From: Halopseudomonas phragmitis
GTDB lineage: Bacteria; Pseudomonadota; Gammaproteobacteria; Pseudomonadales; Pseudomonadaceae
Assembly: GCF_002056295.1 (NCBI RefSeq)
Contig: NZ_CP020100.1
Span: 953,501 to 1,017,500 of the forward strand
Length of the DNA: 64,000 bases
Direction of reading: 5' to 3'
Position numbers and translations under genes: made by a program
Notes under the pieces: generated by a model
Database searches by the model: none
Told to the model about the DNA's origin: nothing
Seen by the model: the letters and a program-made list of their open reading frames with translations, nothing else
Shown here: piece after piece, positions 37,723 through 48,293 of the stretch
Numbering within the stretch: the first letter of the stretch is position 1
How the letters are laid out: every line of letters starts with the position of its first letter

Positions 37723-38748
37723 TCAGGGGTTGCGAACCTTGTCCATGATTGCCAGTTGGCGGTTGGCGTTGAGGACAATGCCGTAACTCAGTTTTTCGTA
37801 GGGGCGGAACACCATCAGCAGGCCGGCACGCTCATCGGGCAGACGAACCTGCTCGTTGCGTACCCGGTCGCGAACCACTTCGCCGGTCTTGTAGATCGCC
37901 AGCACCGAGCCTTCCTTGAGTCCGTCGCGAATGCCCTTGTTGAGGATCACTACATCGTACAGGCCGATCTGAGTCACGCCATGGGGAACGTCGAGAATCA
38001 GGCCCTCGACCTGCTGATCCGGGTCGCTGGGGAAGAAAGTCGAGGCCACCGGCCGCTCTTCGGTTTCCATCAGTCGATCACCGACCCGCACTTCCTGACG
38101 GCTGCGGCTGATGTTGAGGGTAACGATATCGCGCTCGTTGGCCACCACTTCACCGGTGCCGATATCCTGGGCATGCAGGCCGAGGAACTCGCCGGTTTCC
38201 GGGTCAGAGAACGACTTGCCGCGCCGGTAGATGCCGAAAGCCGGTACCGACTGGTCAACATCACCCCGGGCATAAACCTTGCTGCCGGCGCCTGCCACCA
38301 CACTTTCGGCCTCGCCACCAATGACATACGGGGCCTGCTCGATGGCGTCCAGATCATCCAGAATCCGACCGGCATTGAGGAAGGCATTGATCGCCTCCAG
38401 CGGAATGGTCGGGATTGCCTCGGCAATCGGCTTGGCGCGAATGGTCGGCGACAGTTTGATGGTGCCGCCATCGCCACGACTGACCATCAGCCGCGGCTGG
38501 CCATCGATGTAGACCAGGGAAATGATGTCGCCGGGATAAATCAGGTGCGGGTTGTCAATCTGCGGATTGGCGTGCCAGATTTCCGGCCACTTCCACGGCA
38601 GGCTGAGGAATCGGCCAGCGATATCCCAGAGGGTATCGCCTCTGACCACGGTATAGCGTTCCGGGTGACCTTCTCTAAAAACAGACTCTTGGGCCTGCAC
38701 CCAAAGGCTCATGCCGAGCAGCAGGAGGCCGAGTAATGTTTTCCTCAT
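37723..38748 (-). CDS. LysM-domain periplasmic protein
   Basis: 341 residues from [20 protein letters not shown], a clear signal peptide cut near residue 20. One LysM repeat follows ([49 protein letters not shown], about 31-80), so it should bind peptidoglycan. The remaining 260 residues are beta-rich with no enzymatic motif. The gene is divergent from def and upstream of dprA, as in other pseudomonads; its function is unknown. Confidence 0.9.
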   Translation of the reverse strand: MRKTLLGLLLLGMSLWVQAQESVFREGHPERYTVVRGDTLWDIAGRFLSLPWKWPEIWHANPQIDNPHLIYPGDIISLVYIDGQPRLMVSRGDGGTIKLSPTIRAKPIAEAIPTIPLEAINAFLNAGRILDDLDAIEQAPYVIGGEAESVVAGAGSKVYARGDVDQSVPAFGIYRRGKSFSDPETGEFLGLHAQDIGTGEVVANERDIVTLNISRSRQEVRVGDRLMETEERPVASTFFPSDPDQQVEGLILDVPHGVTQIGLYDVVILNKGIRDGLKEGSVLAIYKTGEVVRDRVRNEQVRLPDERAGLLMVFRPYEKLSYGIVLNANRQLAIMDKVRNP

Positions 38749-38889
38749 GACACGAATCCCTTTATTATAGAGGCAAGCAATCAAGCCCCGCGTCACTCTC
38801 AAAACGCCGGACTTGTTTTTATTTCCAAGCTGCTCATCATCTTAGCAGTACAATTTAGATTTATTCCACAGAATGCATCACAAACCGAC

Positions 38890-39402
38890 ATGGCCATATT
38901 AAACATCCTGGAGTTTCCCGACCCGCGCCTGCGCACCATCGCCAAACCGGTGGAGGTGGTCGATGACCGTATCCGGAAACTGGTCGACGACATGTTCGAG
39001 ACCATGTACGACGCCCCCGGCATCGGTTTGGCCGCGACTCAGGTCAACGTCCACGAGCAGGTGATCGTCATCGACATCTCCGAGGACAAGAGCCAGCCAC
39101 TGGTGTTCATCAACCCCGTGCTGGAACCACTGACCAACGAGTTGGAGCAGATGCAGGAAGGCTGTCTGTCGGTCCCGGGCTTTTATGAGACAGTAACCCG
39201 CCCCGAGCGCGTACGGGTCAAGGCACTGGATCGCAACGGCGAGGCTTTCGAGTGGGAACTGGAGGGTTTGCTGGCGGTGTGCATCCAGCACGAGTGCGAC
39301 CACCTCAACGGCAAGCTGTTCGTCGACTATCTGTCCAATCTCAAGCGTGACCGCATCCGCAAGAAACTGGAAAAACAGCATCGGCTGCAAGCCAGCGGCT
39401 GA
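38890..39402 (+). CDS. def: Peptide deformylase
   Basis: 170 residues. Motif 1 GIGLAATQ (44-51), motif 2 EGCLSVP with metal ligand Cys92, and motif 3 HECDH with His134, Glu135 and His138 are intact. It removes the formyl group from nascent proteins. It heads the def-fmt-rsmB-trkA-trkH series, but a terminator-like hairpin separates it from fmt. Confidence 0.97.
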   Translation: MAILNILEFPDPRLRTIAKPVEVVDDRIRKLVDDMFETMYDAPGIGLAATQVNVHEQVIVIDISEDKSQPLVFINPVLEPLTNELEQMQEGCLSVPGFYETVTRPERVRVKALDRNGEAFEWELEGLLAVCIQHECDHLNGKLFVDYLSNLKRDRIRKKLEKQHRLQASG

Positions 39403-39420
39403 TCTAGACAACCTGACTCC

Positions 39421-39446
39421 AAGGCTTGCTTCGGCAAGCCTTTTCT
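39421..39446 (+). terminator. UUCG-capped hairpin between def and fmt
   Basis: AAGGCTTGC (39421-39429) and GCAAGCCTT (39434-39442) pair perfectly around TTCG and are followed by TTCTTT. This has the form of an intrinsic terminator, 12 nt before the fmt start. It may only partly stop transcription, since fmt has no other obvious promoter. Confidence 0.75.
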
Positions 39447-39458
39447 TTACGGACTCCC

Positions 39459-40412
39459 ATGAACGCCCAGAATCTTCGCCTGATCTTCGCCGGAACGCCG
39501 GAGTTTGCCGCCAGTCACCTGCAGGCGCTGCTCGATGCCGGTCTCAATATCATCGCTGTTTACACCCAGCCCGACCGCCCGGCCGGACGCGGCCAGAAAC
39601 TAGCCATGAGTGCGGTCAAGCAACTGGCTCTGGCGCATGACCTGCCGGTCTACCAGCCGGCCAGCCTGCGCAGCCCCGAAGCCCAAAGCGAGCTGGCGTC
39701 GCTGCAGCCCGACCTGATGGTGGTAGTCGCCTACGGCCTGATCCTGCCTCAGGCGGTACTGGATACCCCGCGCCTGGGCTGCATCAACAGCCATGCCTCA
39801 CTGCTGCCGCGCTGGCGCGGTGCGGCACCGATCCAGCGCGCCATCGAAGCCGGTGATCAGGCCAGCGGGGTCACTGTGATGCAGATGGAAGCCGGACTGG
39901 ATACCGGCCCGATGCTGCTCAAGGTCGACACACCGATCAGTAGCCAAGACACCGGCGGCAGTCTGCATGACCGGCTGGCCGAGCTGGGTTCGGCCGCCGT
40001 GGTCAAGGCAATTCAGGCCCTGGCCGCCGGCACCCTGCAAGGGCAGATCCAGGATGACGCGCTGGCCACCTATGCCCACAAGCTGAACAAGCAGAACGCG
40101 GCGATCGACTGGCAACGCCCAGCGGTTGAGCTGGACCGGCTGATCCGCGCCTTCAATCCCTGGCCGCTGGCTCATGCCCGCTGGCAGGACCAGCCGCTCA
40201 AGATCTGGGCCGCCCAGCCGGAAGCCGGCAGCGGCCAACCCGGTGAAATCCTTGACTGCAGCAAGCACGGCCTGCTGGTGGCCTGCGCCGAAGGCGCCCT
40301 GCGCCTGACCCGTCTGCAATTGCCCGGTGGCAAACCGCTGGCCTTTGCCGACCTGTACAACGCCCGCCGCGATCAATTCGCCGTTGGCAGCCGCTTGGAC
40401 AACGGCCAGTGA
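39459..40412 (+). CDS. fmt: Methionyl-tRNA formyltransferase
   Basis: 317 residues from [21 protein letters not shown]; an ATG 11 codons earlier would lie in the terminator hairpin and is rejected. Folate-binding/catalytic motif [21 protein letters not shown] (about 107-127) and a C-terminal OB-like domain (about 205-317). It formylates initiator Met-tRNA. It overlaps rsmB by 4 nt (GTGA). Confidence 0.96.
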   Translation: MNAQNLRLIFAGTPEFAASHLQALLDAGLNIIAVYTQPDRPAGRGQKLAMSAVKQLALAHDLPVYQPASLRSPEAQSELASLQPDLMVVVAYGLILPQAVLDTPRLGCINSHASLLPRWRGAAPIQRAIEAGDQASGVTVMQMEAGLDTGPMLLKVDTPISSQDTGGSLHDRLAELGSAAVVKAIQALAAGTLQGQIQDDALATYAHKLNKQNAAIDWQRPAVELDRLIRAFNPWPLAHARWQDQPLKIWAAQPEAGSGQPGEILDCSKHGLLVACAEGALRLTRLQLPGGKPLAFADLYNARRDQFAVGSRLDNGQ

Positions 40413-41710
40413 GCCCGCGTCTGGCCGCCGCCCGCGCCTTGGCTCAGGTAATGGCAGGCAAGGCCTCGCTAGGCAGCAGCCTGCCGACACAACTGGAGCG
40501 GGTCAGCGTGCGTGATCGGGCACTCACCCAGGAACTGGCCTTCGGCACCGCCCGCTGGTTTCAGCGCCTGGACGGGCTGGCCAACGCGCTGCTGGAAAAG
40601 CCGCTGAAAGCCGCCGAACGCGAGCTGCACGCCCTGCTGTTGGTGGGCCTGTATCAACTGCTGTACACCCGCATCCCGGCCCACGCCGCGATCGGCGAGA
40701 CAGTCAATGCCGCCAAGACCCTGAAAAAGCCCTGGGCCAGCGGCCTGCTCAATGCCGTGCTGCGGCGCGCCCAGCGTGAAGGCGCCGAACAGCTGGCGGC
40801 GCTGGAGCGCGACCCGACCATCCGCCTGGCTCACCCGCGCTGGCTGCAGAAGCGCCTGAAACAGGACTGGCCAGATGGCTGGGAAGCCATTTGCCAGGCC
40901 AACAACGCCCATCCGCCGATGACACTGCGGGTCAACCTTGCCCGCACCAGCCGCAGCGCCTACCTGAGCCGCCTGAGCGACGCCGGAATCGACGCCGAAC
41001 CCTGCCGGTTCAGCAGCGTCGGCCTGCGCCTGCTGCAACCCTGTGATGTCAGCCAGTTGCCTGGGTTTACCGAGGGTGAAGTCAGTGTTCAGGACGAAGC
41101 TGCGCAACTGGCGGCGCCGCTGCTGGAACTCAAGCCTGGCCAGCGGGTGCTGGATGCCTGCTGCGCACCGGGCGGCAAGACCTGCCAGATCCTCGAGCAA
41201 CAGAGTGCGTTGGACGAACTGGTCGCGCTGGATCTGGAACCCAAACGGCTTGAACGGGTCCGCGAAAACCTTGAACGGCTGCAGCTGCACGCTACCCTCA
41301 AGGCCGCCGATGCCCGCGAACTGAGCAACTGGTGGGATGGCCGACCATTTCAGCGCATCCTGCTCGATGCCCCCTGTTCAGCCACCGGGGTGATCCGCCG
41401 CCATCCGGACATCAAGCTGACCCGCCAGGCTGAAGACATAGCCGCACTGGCACAGTTGCAGGGCCAGTTGCTGGATCAGTTGTGGCAAACCCTGGATGTG
41501 GGTGGGGTGTTGGTGTATGCCACCTGCTCGGTGCTGCCGGAAGAAAACAGCCAGACCATTGCTGCCTTCCTGGCGCGCCAGCCCGGTGCCCGTGAGCTGG
41601 AGATCAGTGCCGACTACGGCCTGGCGCAACCCTGCGGGCGTCAGTTGTTGCCGCAGAACGATGGCCATGATGGATTCTACCTGGCCAAACTGATCAAAAT
41701 TGCCGCCTGA
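40409..41710 (+). CDS. rsmB: 16S rRNA (cytosine-967-C5)-methyltransferase
   Basis: 433 residues with a GTG start overlapping the fmt stop. The N-terminal NusB-like RNA-binding domain (about 1-130) precedes a Rossmann methyltransferase: [14 protein letters not shown] binds SAM, and [19 protein letters not shown] holds one of the two catalytic cysteines, with the other in [10 protein letters not shown]. Functions in 16S rRNA m5C967 formation. Confidence 0.96.
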   Translation: MSPRLAAARALAQVMAGKASLGSSLPTQLERVSVRDRALTQELAFGTARWFQRLDGLANALLEKPLKAAERELHALLLVGLYQLLYTRIPAHAAIGETVNAAKTLKKPWASGLLNAVLRRAQREGAEQLAALERDPTIRLAHPRWLQKRLKQDWPDGWEAICQANNAHPPMTLRVNLARTSRSAYLSRLSDAGIDAEPCRFSSVGLRLLQPCDVSQLPGFTEGEVSVQDEAAQLAAPLLELKPGQRVLDACCAPGGKTCQILEQQSALDELVALDLEPKRLERVRENLERLQLHATLKAADARELSNWWDGRPFQRILLDAPCSATGVIRRHPDIKLTRQAEDIAALAQLQGQLLDQLWQTLDVGGVLVYATCSVLPEENSQTIAAFLARQPGARELEISADYGLAQPCGRQLLPQNDGHDGFYLAKLIKIAA

Positions 41711-41754
41711 TTGCAGCGCGCCAGCTACACTACGCGCAGCGGGGGAGAGAGAAC

Positions 41755-43128
41755 ATGAAAATCATTATTCTCGGTGCCGGTCAGGTCGGTGGCAGTCTGG
41801 CCGCCGAGTTGGCCAGTGAGGCCAACGACATCACCGTGGTCGATACCGATACCAGTCGCCTGCGCGAGCTGGGCGACCGCCTGGATATACGTACCGTACA
41901 AGGCAAGGGCTCGTTTCCCACGGTGCTGCGTCAGGCCGGTGCCGATGACGCCGACATGCTGATTGCGGTGACCAGCAGCGACGAGACCAACATGATTGCC
42001 TGCCAGGTCGCCTACACCCTGTTCCGCACCCCGACCAAGATTGCCCGGGTACGCGAATCGGCCTACCTGACCCGCGGCGGGCTGTTCCAGAATGAAGCAG
42101 TGCCGATCGACGTACTGATCAGCCCCGAGCAGGTGGTCACCAACTACATCAAGCGGCTGATCGAGCACCCCGGTGCGCTGCAGGTACTCGACTTTGCCGA
42201 GGGCAAGGTCCAGCTGGTGGCAGTACGAGCCTATTACGGTGGCCCGCTGGTCGGTCAGGAACTACGTTTTCTGCGTCAGCACATGCCCGGCGTAGATACC
42301 CGGGTAGCAGCCATCTTTCGCAAGAACCGGCCAATCCTGCCACAGGGCGATACCATCATCGAAGCCGACGACGAGGTATTTTTCGTCGCTGCCACGGCGG
42401 ATATTCGTGCGGTCATGAGCGAGCTGCGCCGCCTGGAGAAAAACTACAAGCGCGTCATGATCGCCGGCGGCGGCAATATCGGCGAGCGGCTGGCCGAGGC
42501 GATCGAAACCCGCTATCAGGTCAAGATCATCGAGAAGTCCAAGGCCCGTGCCGATTATCTGTCCCAGAACCTCGACCGGGCCATCGTGCTGCACGGCAGC
42601 GCCTCGGACAAGGAGCTGCTGACCGAGGAAAATATCGAGGAAGTCGATATCTTCTGTGCGGTGACCAACGATGACGAGGCCAACATCATGTCCTCGATGC
42701 TGGCCAAGCGCCTGGGCGCCCGCAAAGTCATGGCCCTGATCAACAACCCGGCCTACGTCGATCTGGTTCAGGGCGGTGAAATCGACATCGCCATCTCGCC
42801 CTCGCAGGCCACCATCGGCACCTTGCTGACTCATGTTCGGCGCGGCGACATCGTCAATGTCTATTCGCTGCGCCGTGGCGCGGCCGAGGCAATCGAGGCG
42901 GTGGCCCATGGCGATACGCGCTCTTCCAAGGTAGTTGGCAAGGCCATCCGCGACATCGACCTGCCACCGGGCACCACCATCGGCGCGATCGTGCGCAATG
43001 AAGAGGTTTTGATAGCCCATGATTCGACGGTAATCGAGTCAGATGACCACGTAATCCTCTTTGTTATCGACAAGAAACGCATCCGCGACGTGGAACGTCT
43101 GTTCCAGGTCGGGCTGACCTTCTTCTAA
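41755..43128 (+). CDS. trkA: Trk potassium uptake regulatory protein TrkA
   Basis: 457 residues with two tandem RCK units: NAD loops [18 protein letters not shown] (2-19) and [17 protein letters not shown] (about 233-249), each followed by a TrkA-C domain ([10 protein letters not shown] and [10 protein letters not shown] regions). It gates the TrkH channel encoded 18 nt downstream. Confidence 0.97.
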   Translation: MKIIILGAGQVGGSLAAELASEANDITVVDTDTSRLRELGDRLDIRTVQGKGSFPTVLRQAGADDADMLIAVTSSDETNMIACQVAYTLFRTPTKIARVRESAYLTRGGLFQNEAVPIDVLISPEQVVTNYIKRLIEHPGALQVLDFAEGKVQLVAVRAYYGGPLVGQELRFLRQHMPGVDTRVAAIFRKNRPILPQGDTIIEADDEVFFVAATADIRAVMSELRRLEKNYKRVMIAGGGNIGERLAEAIETRYQVKIIEKSKARADYLSQNLDRAIVLHGSASDKELLTEENIEEVDIFCAVTNDDEANIMSSMLAKRLGARKVMALINNPAYVDLVQGGEIDIAISPSQATIGTLLTHVRRGDIVNVYSLRRGAAEAIEAVAHGDTRSSKVVGKAIRDIDLPPGTTIGAIVRNEEVLIAHDSTVIESDDHVILFVIDKKRIRDVERLFQVGLTFF

Positions 43129-43146
43129 GGCGCAGGGAGCGCGTTC

Positions 43147-44595
43147 ATGCAGTACACCCAGATCCAGCGTATTCTCGGCATCCTGCTCATGCTGTTTTCC
43201 ACCAGCATGCTGCCGGCAGCCGGGGTTGGCCTGTATTACGGCGAGCAGGCCCGCGAGGCCTTCCTGATCGGTTTCGTGATCACCATGGTGCTGGGCTTTC
43301 TGATCTGGCTGCCGGCCCGCGGCCAGCGCAATGAACTGCGTACCCGCGACGGCTACCTGATTACGGTGATGTTCTGGCTGGTACTCGGGCTGTTCGGGGC
43401 GATTCCGTTGTATCTGTTGGAAATGCCCGACCTGAGCGTAGCCGACGCGGTGTTCGAGTCGTTTTCCGGGCTGACCACCACCGGGGCTACGGTGATCACC
43501 GGGCTCGATACTCTGCCACGCGCGCTGCTGTTCTATCGCCAGCAACTGCAGTGGTTCGGCGGCATGGGGATCATCGTGCTGGCGGTGGCGATTCTGCCTT
43601 TGCTCGGGGTTGGTGGCATGCAGCTGTATCGTGCCGAAATGCCCGGGCCGCTGAAGGAAAACAAGCTGACCCCGCGGATCGCCGAAACGGCCAAAGTACT
43701 CTGGTACATCTATGCCAGCCTGACTCTGGCCTGCGCGCTGGCCTACTGGGCCGCAGGCATGGAGCTGTTCGATGCCATTGGCCATAGCTTCTCAACCGTG
43801 GCGATCGGCGGCTTCTCCACCCACGACGCCAGCATCGGCTATTACGACAGCCCGCTGATCGAGCTGATCTGCATCATCTTCATGATCATTTCCGGGATCA
43901 ACTTCGCCCTGCATTTCCTTGCCTGGCGCCACCGCAGCCTGACCAACTACCTGCGTGACCCCGAGTGCCGGGCCTATCTGCTGATCCTGGCGGCGGTATT
44001 TGTCGTTTGCGCGGCGGTGCTGATCCACTACCAGTATCACGATGCCTGGACCAGCATTCGCTATAGCGCCTTCCAGACCGTCTCCATTGCCACTACCACC
44101 GGTTTTGGCGTCACCGATTTTTCGGCCTGGCCCACCCTGCTGCCGTTCATGCTGCTGTATGCCAGCTTTATCGGCGCCTCGGCCGGCTCTACTGGCGGCG
44201 GCATGAAGGTGATTCGGGTGGTGCTGCTGTATAAGCAGGGCTCACGTGAAATCAAGCGGTTGCTGCACCCCAACGGGGTTTTCCCAGTCAAGCTTGGCAG
44301 TCGACCGGTGCCTGACCGGGTGGTGGAGGCGGTATGGGGGTTCTGCGCGGTGTATGTGTTCACCTTCGCGGTGCTGTTTCTGATCCTGCTCGGCACCGGC
44401 CTGGATTTCGTCACTGCGTTTTCAGCGCTGGCTGCCTGTATCAATAACCTGGGCCCAGGCCTGGGTGAGGTTGCCGCACACTACGGCGAACTGCAGGACG
44501 GAGTGAAGTGGGTATTGAGCTTCGCCATGCTGCTCGGGCGCCTGGAGGTGTTCACCCTGCTGGTGCTGTTGACGCCGATGTTCTGGCGGCGCTGA
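43147..44595 (+). CDS. trkH: Trk potassium uptake channel TrkH
   Basis: 482 residues, polytopic. Four pore-loop repeats are visible: ESFSGLTTTGATVI, HSFSTVAIGGFSTHDASIGYY, QTVSIATTTGFGVTDF, and the fourth around AALAACINNLGPGLGEV. This is the potassium-conducting subunit partnered by TrkA. Convergent with the PilZ gene. Confidence 0.96.
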   Translation: MQYTQIQRILGILLMLFSTSMLPAAGVGLYYGEQAREAFLIGFVITMVLGFLIWLPARGQRNELRTRDGYLITVMFWLVLGLFGAIPLYLLEMPDLSVADAVFESFSGLTTTGATVITGLDTLPRALLFYRQQLQWFGGMGIIVLAVAILPLLGVGGMQLYRAEMPGPLKENKLTPRIAETAKVLWYIYASLTLACALAYWAAGMELFDAIGHSFSTVAIGGFSTHDASIGYYDSPLIELICIIFMIISGINFALHFLAWRHRSLTNYLRDPECRAYLLILAAVFVVCAAVLIHYQYHDAWTSIRYSAFQTVSIATTTGFGVTDFSAWPTLLPFMLLYASFIGASAGSTGGGMKVIRVVLLYKQGSREIKRLLHPNGVFPVKLGSRPVPDRVVEAVWGFCAVYVFTFAVLFLILLGTGLDFVTAFSALAACINNLGPGLGEVAAHYGELQDGVKWVLSFAMLLGRLEVFTLLVLLTPMFWRR

Positions 44596-44633
44596 GGCCC
44601 TAGGAGAAACGCTTGGTATACGGCGCGGACCAA

Positions 44634-44900
44634 TTACTGGTCAAGAAAGACCAGGCCCGCACCTTCACCCGCCACCACTCGCTGAACGACCATCCGCAGC
44701 ACTGGTGCATCCATGGGGATGTCCTGTACCTGACCGGTGACTACAGTGCCGGGTGCCAGCTCGGCCAGCAGCGGATTCTCGACAAACACCCCACCGTCGG
44801 ACAGATCACGGGTCTGACCAAACACTTCACCCAGTTGCGGATGACTGATCTTGATCCGACACTTCATCATGGTCCGTGGATACTGCCGCTGATTGGCCAT
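44634..44900 (-). CDS. PilZ domain c-di-GMP receptor
   Basis: 88 residues, a stand-alone PilZ. The c-di-GMP motifs RxxxR (RQYPR, residues 5-9) and DxSxxG (DLSDGG, about 33-38) are both intact, so ligand binding is expected. It is transcribed after the acyltransferase gene (44-nt gap), and the output target is unknown. Confidence 0.92.
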   Translation of the reverse strand: MANQRQYPRTMMKCRIKISHPQLGEVFGQTRDLSDGGVFVENPLLAELAPGTVVTGQVQDIPMDAPVLRMVVQRVVAGEGAGLVFLDQ

Positions 44901-44944
44901 GCGCGCTGCTCTCCCTGGTCGTTGCCGTCGTTGTTATAGGTTGT

Positions 44945-45832
44945 TCAATACCATTTCTTTTCCCCGGCCGGGCGTTTCTTGAAACGCTTCATGCTCCACA
45001 TATATTGGCTCGGCCAGGTCGCCACATAGCGCCCGATCACCTCACTCATGCAGCTCACCGCCTCGGTTTCATCGTTACTGTATAGCGCCTCTGGCGCCTC
45101 TTCCAGTATCACCTTGAAGCCGCTGTTGTCGGGCAGGCGCAGACAGTGGAAGAACAGCGCCTTGGCCTGCCCGCCCTTGAGCAGGTTAGGGACGAATTTG
45201 CTGGTCAGGGCCGTGGTACCGAGAAAGGGGACGAACAGACCGCTCTTGAGCGCCGGTTCAGGGTCGGCAGGAATACCGACACAACCACCGCGCTTGACCT
45301 CGCGCATGACGCTGATGATGCCCTCGCGGGTCGAGGCCGCGACCTTGTTGCCAAGCTGGGTACGCTGGCGTTGCAGCAGTTCATCCACCGCTTTCTGTTT
45401 GGGTGGGCGATAGAAGATGATCGGCTTGGCGCGCGAGCAGTACCAGTGATTGAGCACTTCCCAATTACCCAGGTGGCTGGTAATGCCGACCACGCCCTGG
45501 CCCTTGGCCAAGGCATCCAGAAGCAAATGCTCGCCTTCAACCTGCTTGATCAGCGATACCGTTTTTTCCGGTGACCACATCCAGGCGCAGGCACTTTCGG
45601 CAAAGCTGCGGCCGATGTTTACCAGCGTTTCCCCGACCAGTTGCTCACGCTCAGATTCGGACAGCTCCGGGAAACAGTGCTGCAGATTGATCCGGGTTAC
45701 CTCCCGTGACCGGTTCGGCAGTTTCCACATCAACCAGCCCAGCCCGGCACCCAGGCGCTGGGCCACGGCAAAGGGCAGCAACGAAAACAGTCGAAGAAAA
45801 CCCACGATGATGGCGCCCTTGAGTCGCTCCAC
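44945..45832 (-). CDS. Lipid A lauroyl/myristoyl acyltransferase (LpxL/HtrB family)
   Basis: 295 residues with a GTG start. An N-terminal membrane helix (VGFLRLFSLLPFAVAQRLGAGLGWLMW) anchors it. The acyltransferase box is TSHLGNWEVL (about 115-125) with the HxxxxE catalytic pair, and GCVGIPADPEPALKSGLFVPFLG is the substrate block. It adds secondary acyl chains to lipid A at the inner membrane; which position cannot be told. Confidence 0.9.
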   Translation of the reverse strand: MERLKGAIIVGFLRLFSLLPFAVAQRLGAGLGWLMWKLPNRSREVTRINLQHCFPELSESEREQLVGETLVNIGRSFAESACAWMWSPEKTVSLIKQVEGEHLLLDALAKGQGVVGITSHLGNWEVLNHWYCSRAKPIIFYRPPKQKAVDELLQRQRTQLGNKVAASTREGIISVMREVKRGGCVGIPADPEPALKSGLFVPFLGTTALTSKFVPNLLKGGQAKALFFHCLRLPDNSGFKVILEEAPEALYSNDETEAVSCMSEVIGRYVATWPSQYMWSMKRFKKRPAGEKKWY

Positions 45833-45933
45833 ACCTATCCCCCGTCAATCAAAAAACGCCATTGTAGCCCGAACCAGGGTCGGCTGCCGTTTCATCACAA
45901 CCACGCCGGGCCTGTTTTTGCGCGATTAGTCCG

Positions 45934-46518
45934 TTAGCTCAGCTCGGGGTAACGAAAACAGTCCGTGGTATGGTCCATCACCATCCCGGTAGCCTGCATG
46001 AAGGCATAGCAAATGGTTGGCCCGACAAAGGTGAAACCGGCCTTTTTCAAGGCCTTGCTCATGGCCACGGCTTCGGCACTCTGGGTCGGAATCTGGCTCA
46101 GGTGTTCAAACCGGTTGATCTTCGGTCGGCCATCGACGAACTGCCAAAGCCACTGGCCTGGATCCTGATGCTGGGCCATCTGCAGCCAGGCCCGGGCATT
46201 CTGCCGGGCGCCATGAACTTTCAGCCGATTGCGGATGATCCCACTATCGGCCATCAGCTCCAGTAGTTGCTCATCGCTCTGTTCGGCCATGAACTGTGGA
46301 TCGAAGCCACGATAGACTTCACGGTAGCGCTCGCGCTTCTTCAGCACAGTGATCCATGAAAGACCGGCTTGAAAACCGTCGAGCAGCAGCTTTTCGAATA
46401 GCTGCTGGCTGTTGTACTCGGGCACGCCCCATTCAGTGTCATGATAGTGCTGGTAAATCGGGTCACTCGAACACCAACGGCAACGAACCGGCAAATCAAC
46501 AGCCTGTGACGCGGACAT
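45934..46518 (-). CDS. tag: DNA-3-methyladenine glycosylase I
   Basis: 194 residues. The N-terminal CRWCSSDPIYQHYHDTEWGVP supplies the zinc-snap Cys and His, LLDGFQAGLSWITVLKKRERYR forms the base pocket, and the C-terminal TICYAFMQATGMVMDHTTDCFRY supplies the remaining His/Cys ligands. It excises 3-methyladenine from alkylated DNA. Confidence 0.96.
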   Translation of the reverse strand: MSASQAVDLPVRCRWCSSDPIYQHYHDTEWGVPEYNSQQLFEKLLLDGFQAGLSWITVLKKRERYREVYRGFDPQFMAEQSDEQLLELMADSGIIRNRLKVHGARQNARAWLQMAQHQDPGQWLWQFVDGRPKINRFEHLSQIPTQSAEAVAMSKALKKAGFTFVGPTICYAFMQATGMVMDHTTDCFRYPELS

Positions 46519-46589
46519 GGGGCCTCCTGGCTAATGGTTACAGGTCCACCAGCCTAGCCCGAAGGCCCCGTTTTGTCTTGCCCGATCGC

Positions 46590-47144
46590 TCAGAAGCCGA
46601 CACTCACACCCAGCACCGGACCGCTGTCCAGGGTACGGTTACCTCGCCGATCGAAGTCGGTACGCAGATAGCGATAACCGGCGTAGGCATAGCTCTGAGC
46701 AAACAGCTTGGCCCGAACCTGAGCACCGTATTCGTAACTCTCGTTGACATTGCCATGGGTCAGGCCTTCTGGCGTGTAGAAGCCATAACCACCCAGTGAC
46801 ACTCGCGGTAGCGGGGTATCGACGAACAACGAGCCCCCCAGCCCCAGGCCACCGCCGTTACCGTAATCGGTATCCTGGTACTGGTAACGGCCACCGACAC
46901 TGAGATCCACCAGCGGGGTAGGCAATGAAATCATCAGTGAGCCGCTGTAGAGGCGGGCGTCGCGGCCGCTGTCATCGGTCTTCAGATAGCCAACACCGGC
47001 ACGTACACCAGGCACCAACGTCTGGGTGGCCTCCAGGCCATACGAATTGCTGCCGGCGCTGGCTCCCAGGCTTAGCGCCTGGGCTTGGGTAGCGCCTAGG
47101 GCCAGCACGGTGGACAGGGCCAAAACGCCACAGGACTTGTTCAT
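46590..47144 (-). CDS. YfaZ-family outer-membrane protein
   Basis: 184 residues from [23 protein letters not shown], a signal peptide. The mature part is a series of short amphipathic strands ending in ...GVSVGF, a C-terminal Phe typical of beta-barrel insertion. Similarity in layout to YfaZ is from memory. It may be a small porin; function unknown. A longer in-frame extension upstream is antisense to glyQ and is rejected. Confidence 0.85.
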   Translation of the reverse strand: MNKSCGVLALSTVLALGATQAQALSLGASAGSNSYGLEATQTLVPGVRAGVGYLKTDDSGRDARLYSGSLMISLPTPLVDLSVGGRYQYQDTDYGNGGGLGLGGSLFVDTPLPRVSLGGYGFYTPEGLTHGNVNESYEYGAQVRAKLFAQSYAYAGYRYLRTDFDRRGNRTLDSGPVLGVSVGF

Positions 47145-47345
47145 GATCAGGGTTACTCCTTGCAACAGGTCTGGAAAAGAAAGAGGCATTGGGCAATGCT
47201 CCCACCCGGCTCTGACCCTGTAAAACCCCAAGAGTGCCGGAGCAACATCCTGCAACCTTGTGCTTGTGCGACGGCTCAGCCTGTATGTCCCCCCTATCTG
47301 ACGGTATACTCCGGCTTTTATTTTCAGCCTGACCGGGTGAACCAC

Positions 47346-48293
47346 GTGACACAAACTACGCCAGACGTGCGCACATTCCAGGGCCTGATCCTCGCCCTGC
47401 AAAGCTACTGGGCCGAGCAGGGCTGTGTGATCCTGCAACCCTACGACATGGAAATGGGTGCCGGAACCTTCCATACCGCCACCTTCCTGCGCGCCATCGG
47501 CCCGGAAACCTGGAATGCCGCCTACGTGCAACCCTCGCGCCGCCCGGCCGATGGTCGCTACGGCGAAAACCCCAATCGTCTGCAGCATTACTATCAGTTC
47601 CAGGTAGTGCTCAAGCCCAACCCGGATAATATCCAGGAGCTGTACCTGAACTCGCTGCGGCATATCGGTATCGACCCGCTGGTACACGATATCCGCTTCG
47701 TTGAAGACAACTGGGAATCGCCAACCCTGGGCGCCTGGGGGCTAGGCTGGGAAGTCTGGCTCAACGGCATGGAAGTCACCCAGTTCACCTACTTCCAGCA
47801 GGTCGGCGGGGTCGAGTGCTATCCGGTGACCGGCGAGATCACCTATGGTCTGGAACGTCTGGCGATGTACTTGCAGGGCGTTGACTCGGTCTACGACCTG
47901 GTTTACTCCGACGGCCCGTTCGGCACCGTGACCTATGGCGATGTGTTCCACCAAAACGAAGTGGAGCAATCGACCTACAACTTCGAGCACGCCAACGTCG
48001 ACAAGCTGTTCGAACTGTTCGATCACTACGAGGGCGAAGCCAACCGGCTGATGGAGCTGCAACTGCCGCTGCCCGCCTACGAAATGGTGATCAAGGCCTC
48101 GCACAGCTTTAACCTGCTCGACGCCCGTCGGGCAATTTCGGTGACCGAGCGTCAACGCTACATCCTGCGGGTGCGGGCCCTGGCGCGCAACATTGCCCAG
48201 AGCTATCTGCTGGCCCGCGCCCGTCTTGGCTTCCCGATGGCCAGCCCCGAATTGCGTGATGAAGTACTGGCCAAACTGAAGGAGGCCGAATAA
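47346..48293 (+). CDS. glyQ: Glycyl-tRNA synthetase alpha subunit
   Basis: 315 residues using the GTG at [18 protein letters not shown]; longer in-frame starts add sequence that lies in the promoter gap. Class II motifs appear in [51 protein letters not shown]..., among the most conserved in the family. It is the catalytic subunit, paired with GlyS, whose start overlaps its stop (TAATG). Confidence 0.97.
   Translation: MTQTTPDVRTFQGLILALQSYWAEQGCVILQPYDMEMGAGTFHTATFLRAIGPETWNAAYVQPSRRPADGRYGENPNRLQHYYQFQVVLKPNPDNIQELYLNSLRHIGIDPLVHDIRFVEDNWESPTLGAWGLGWEVWLNGMEVTQFTYFQQVGGVECYPVTGEITYGLERLAMYLQGVDSVYDLVYSDGPFGTVTYGDVFHQNEVEQSTYNFEHANVDKLFELFDHYEGEANRLMELQLPLPAYEMVIKASHSFNLLDARRAISVTERQRYILRVRALARNIAQSYLLARARLGFPMASPELRDEVLAKLKEAE

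Noticed and set aside
38764-38769. Perfect TATAAT (minus strand) upstream of the LysM gene
   Set aside because: No acceptable -35 at 16-18 bp and only about 15 nt to the start codon, so I did not call a promoter.
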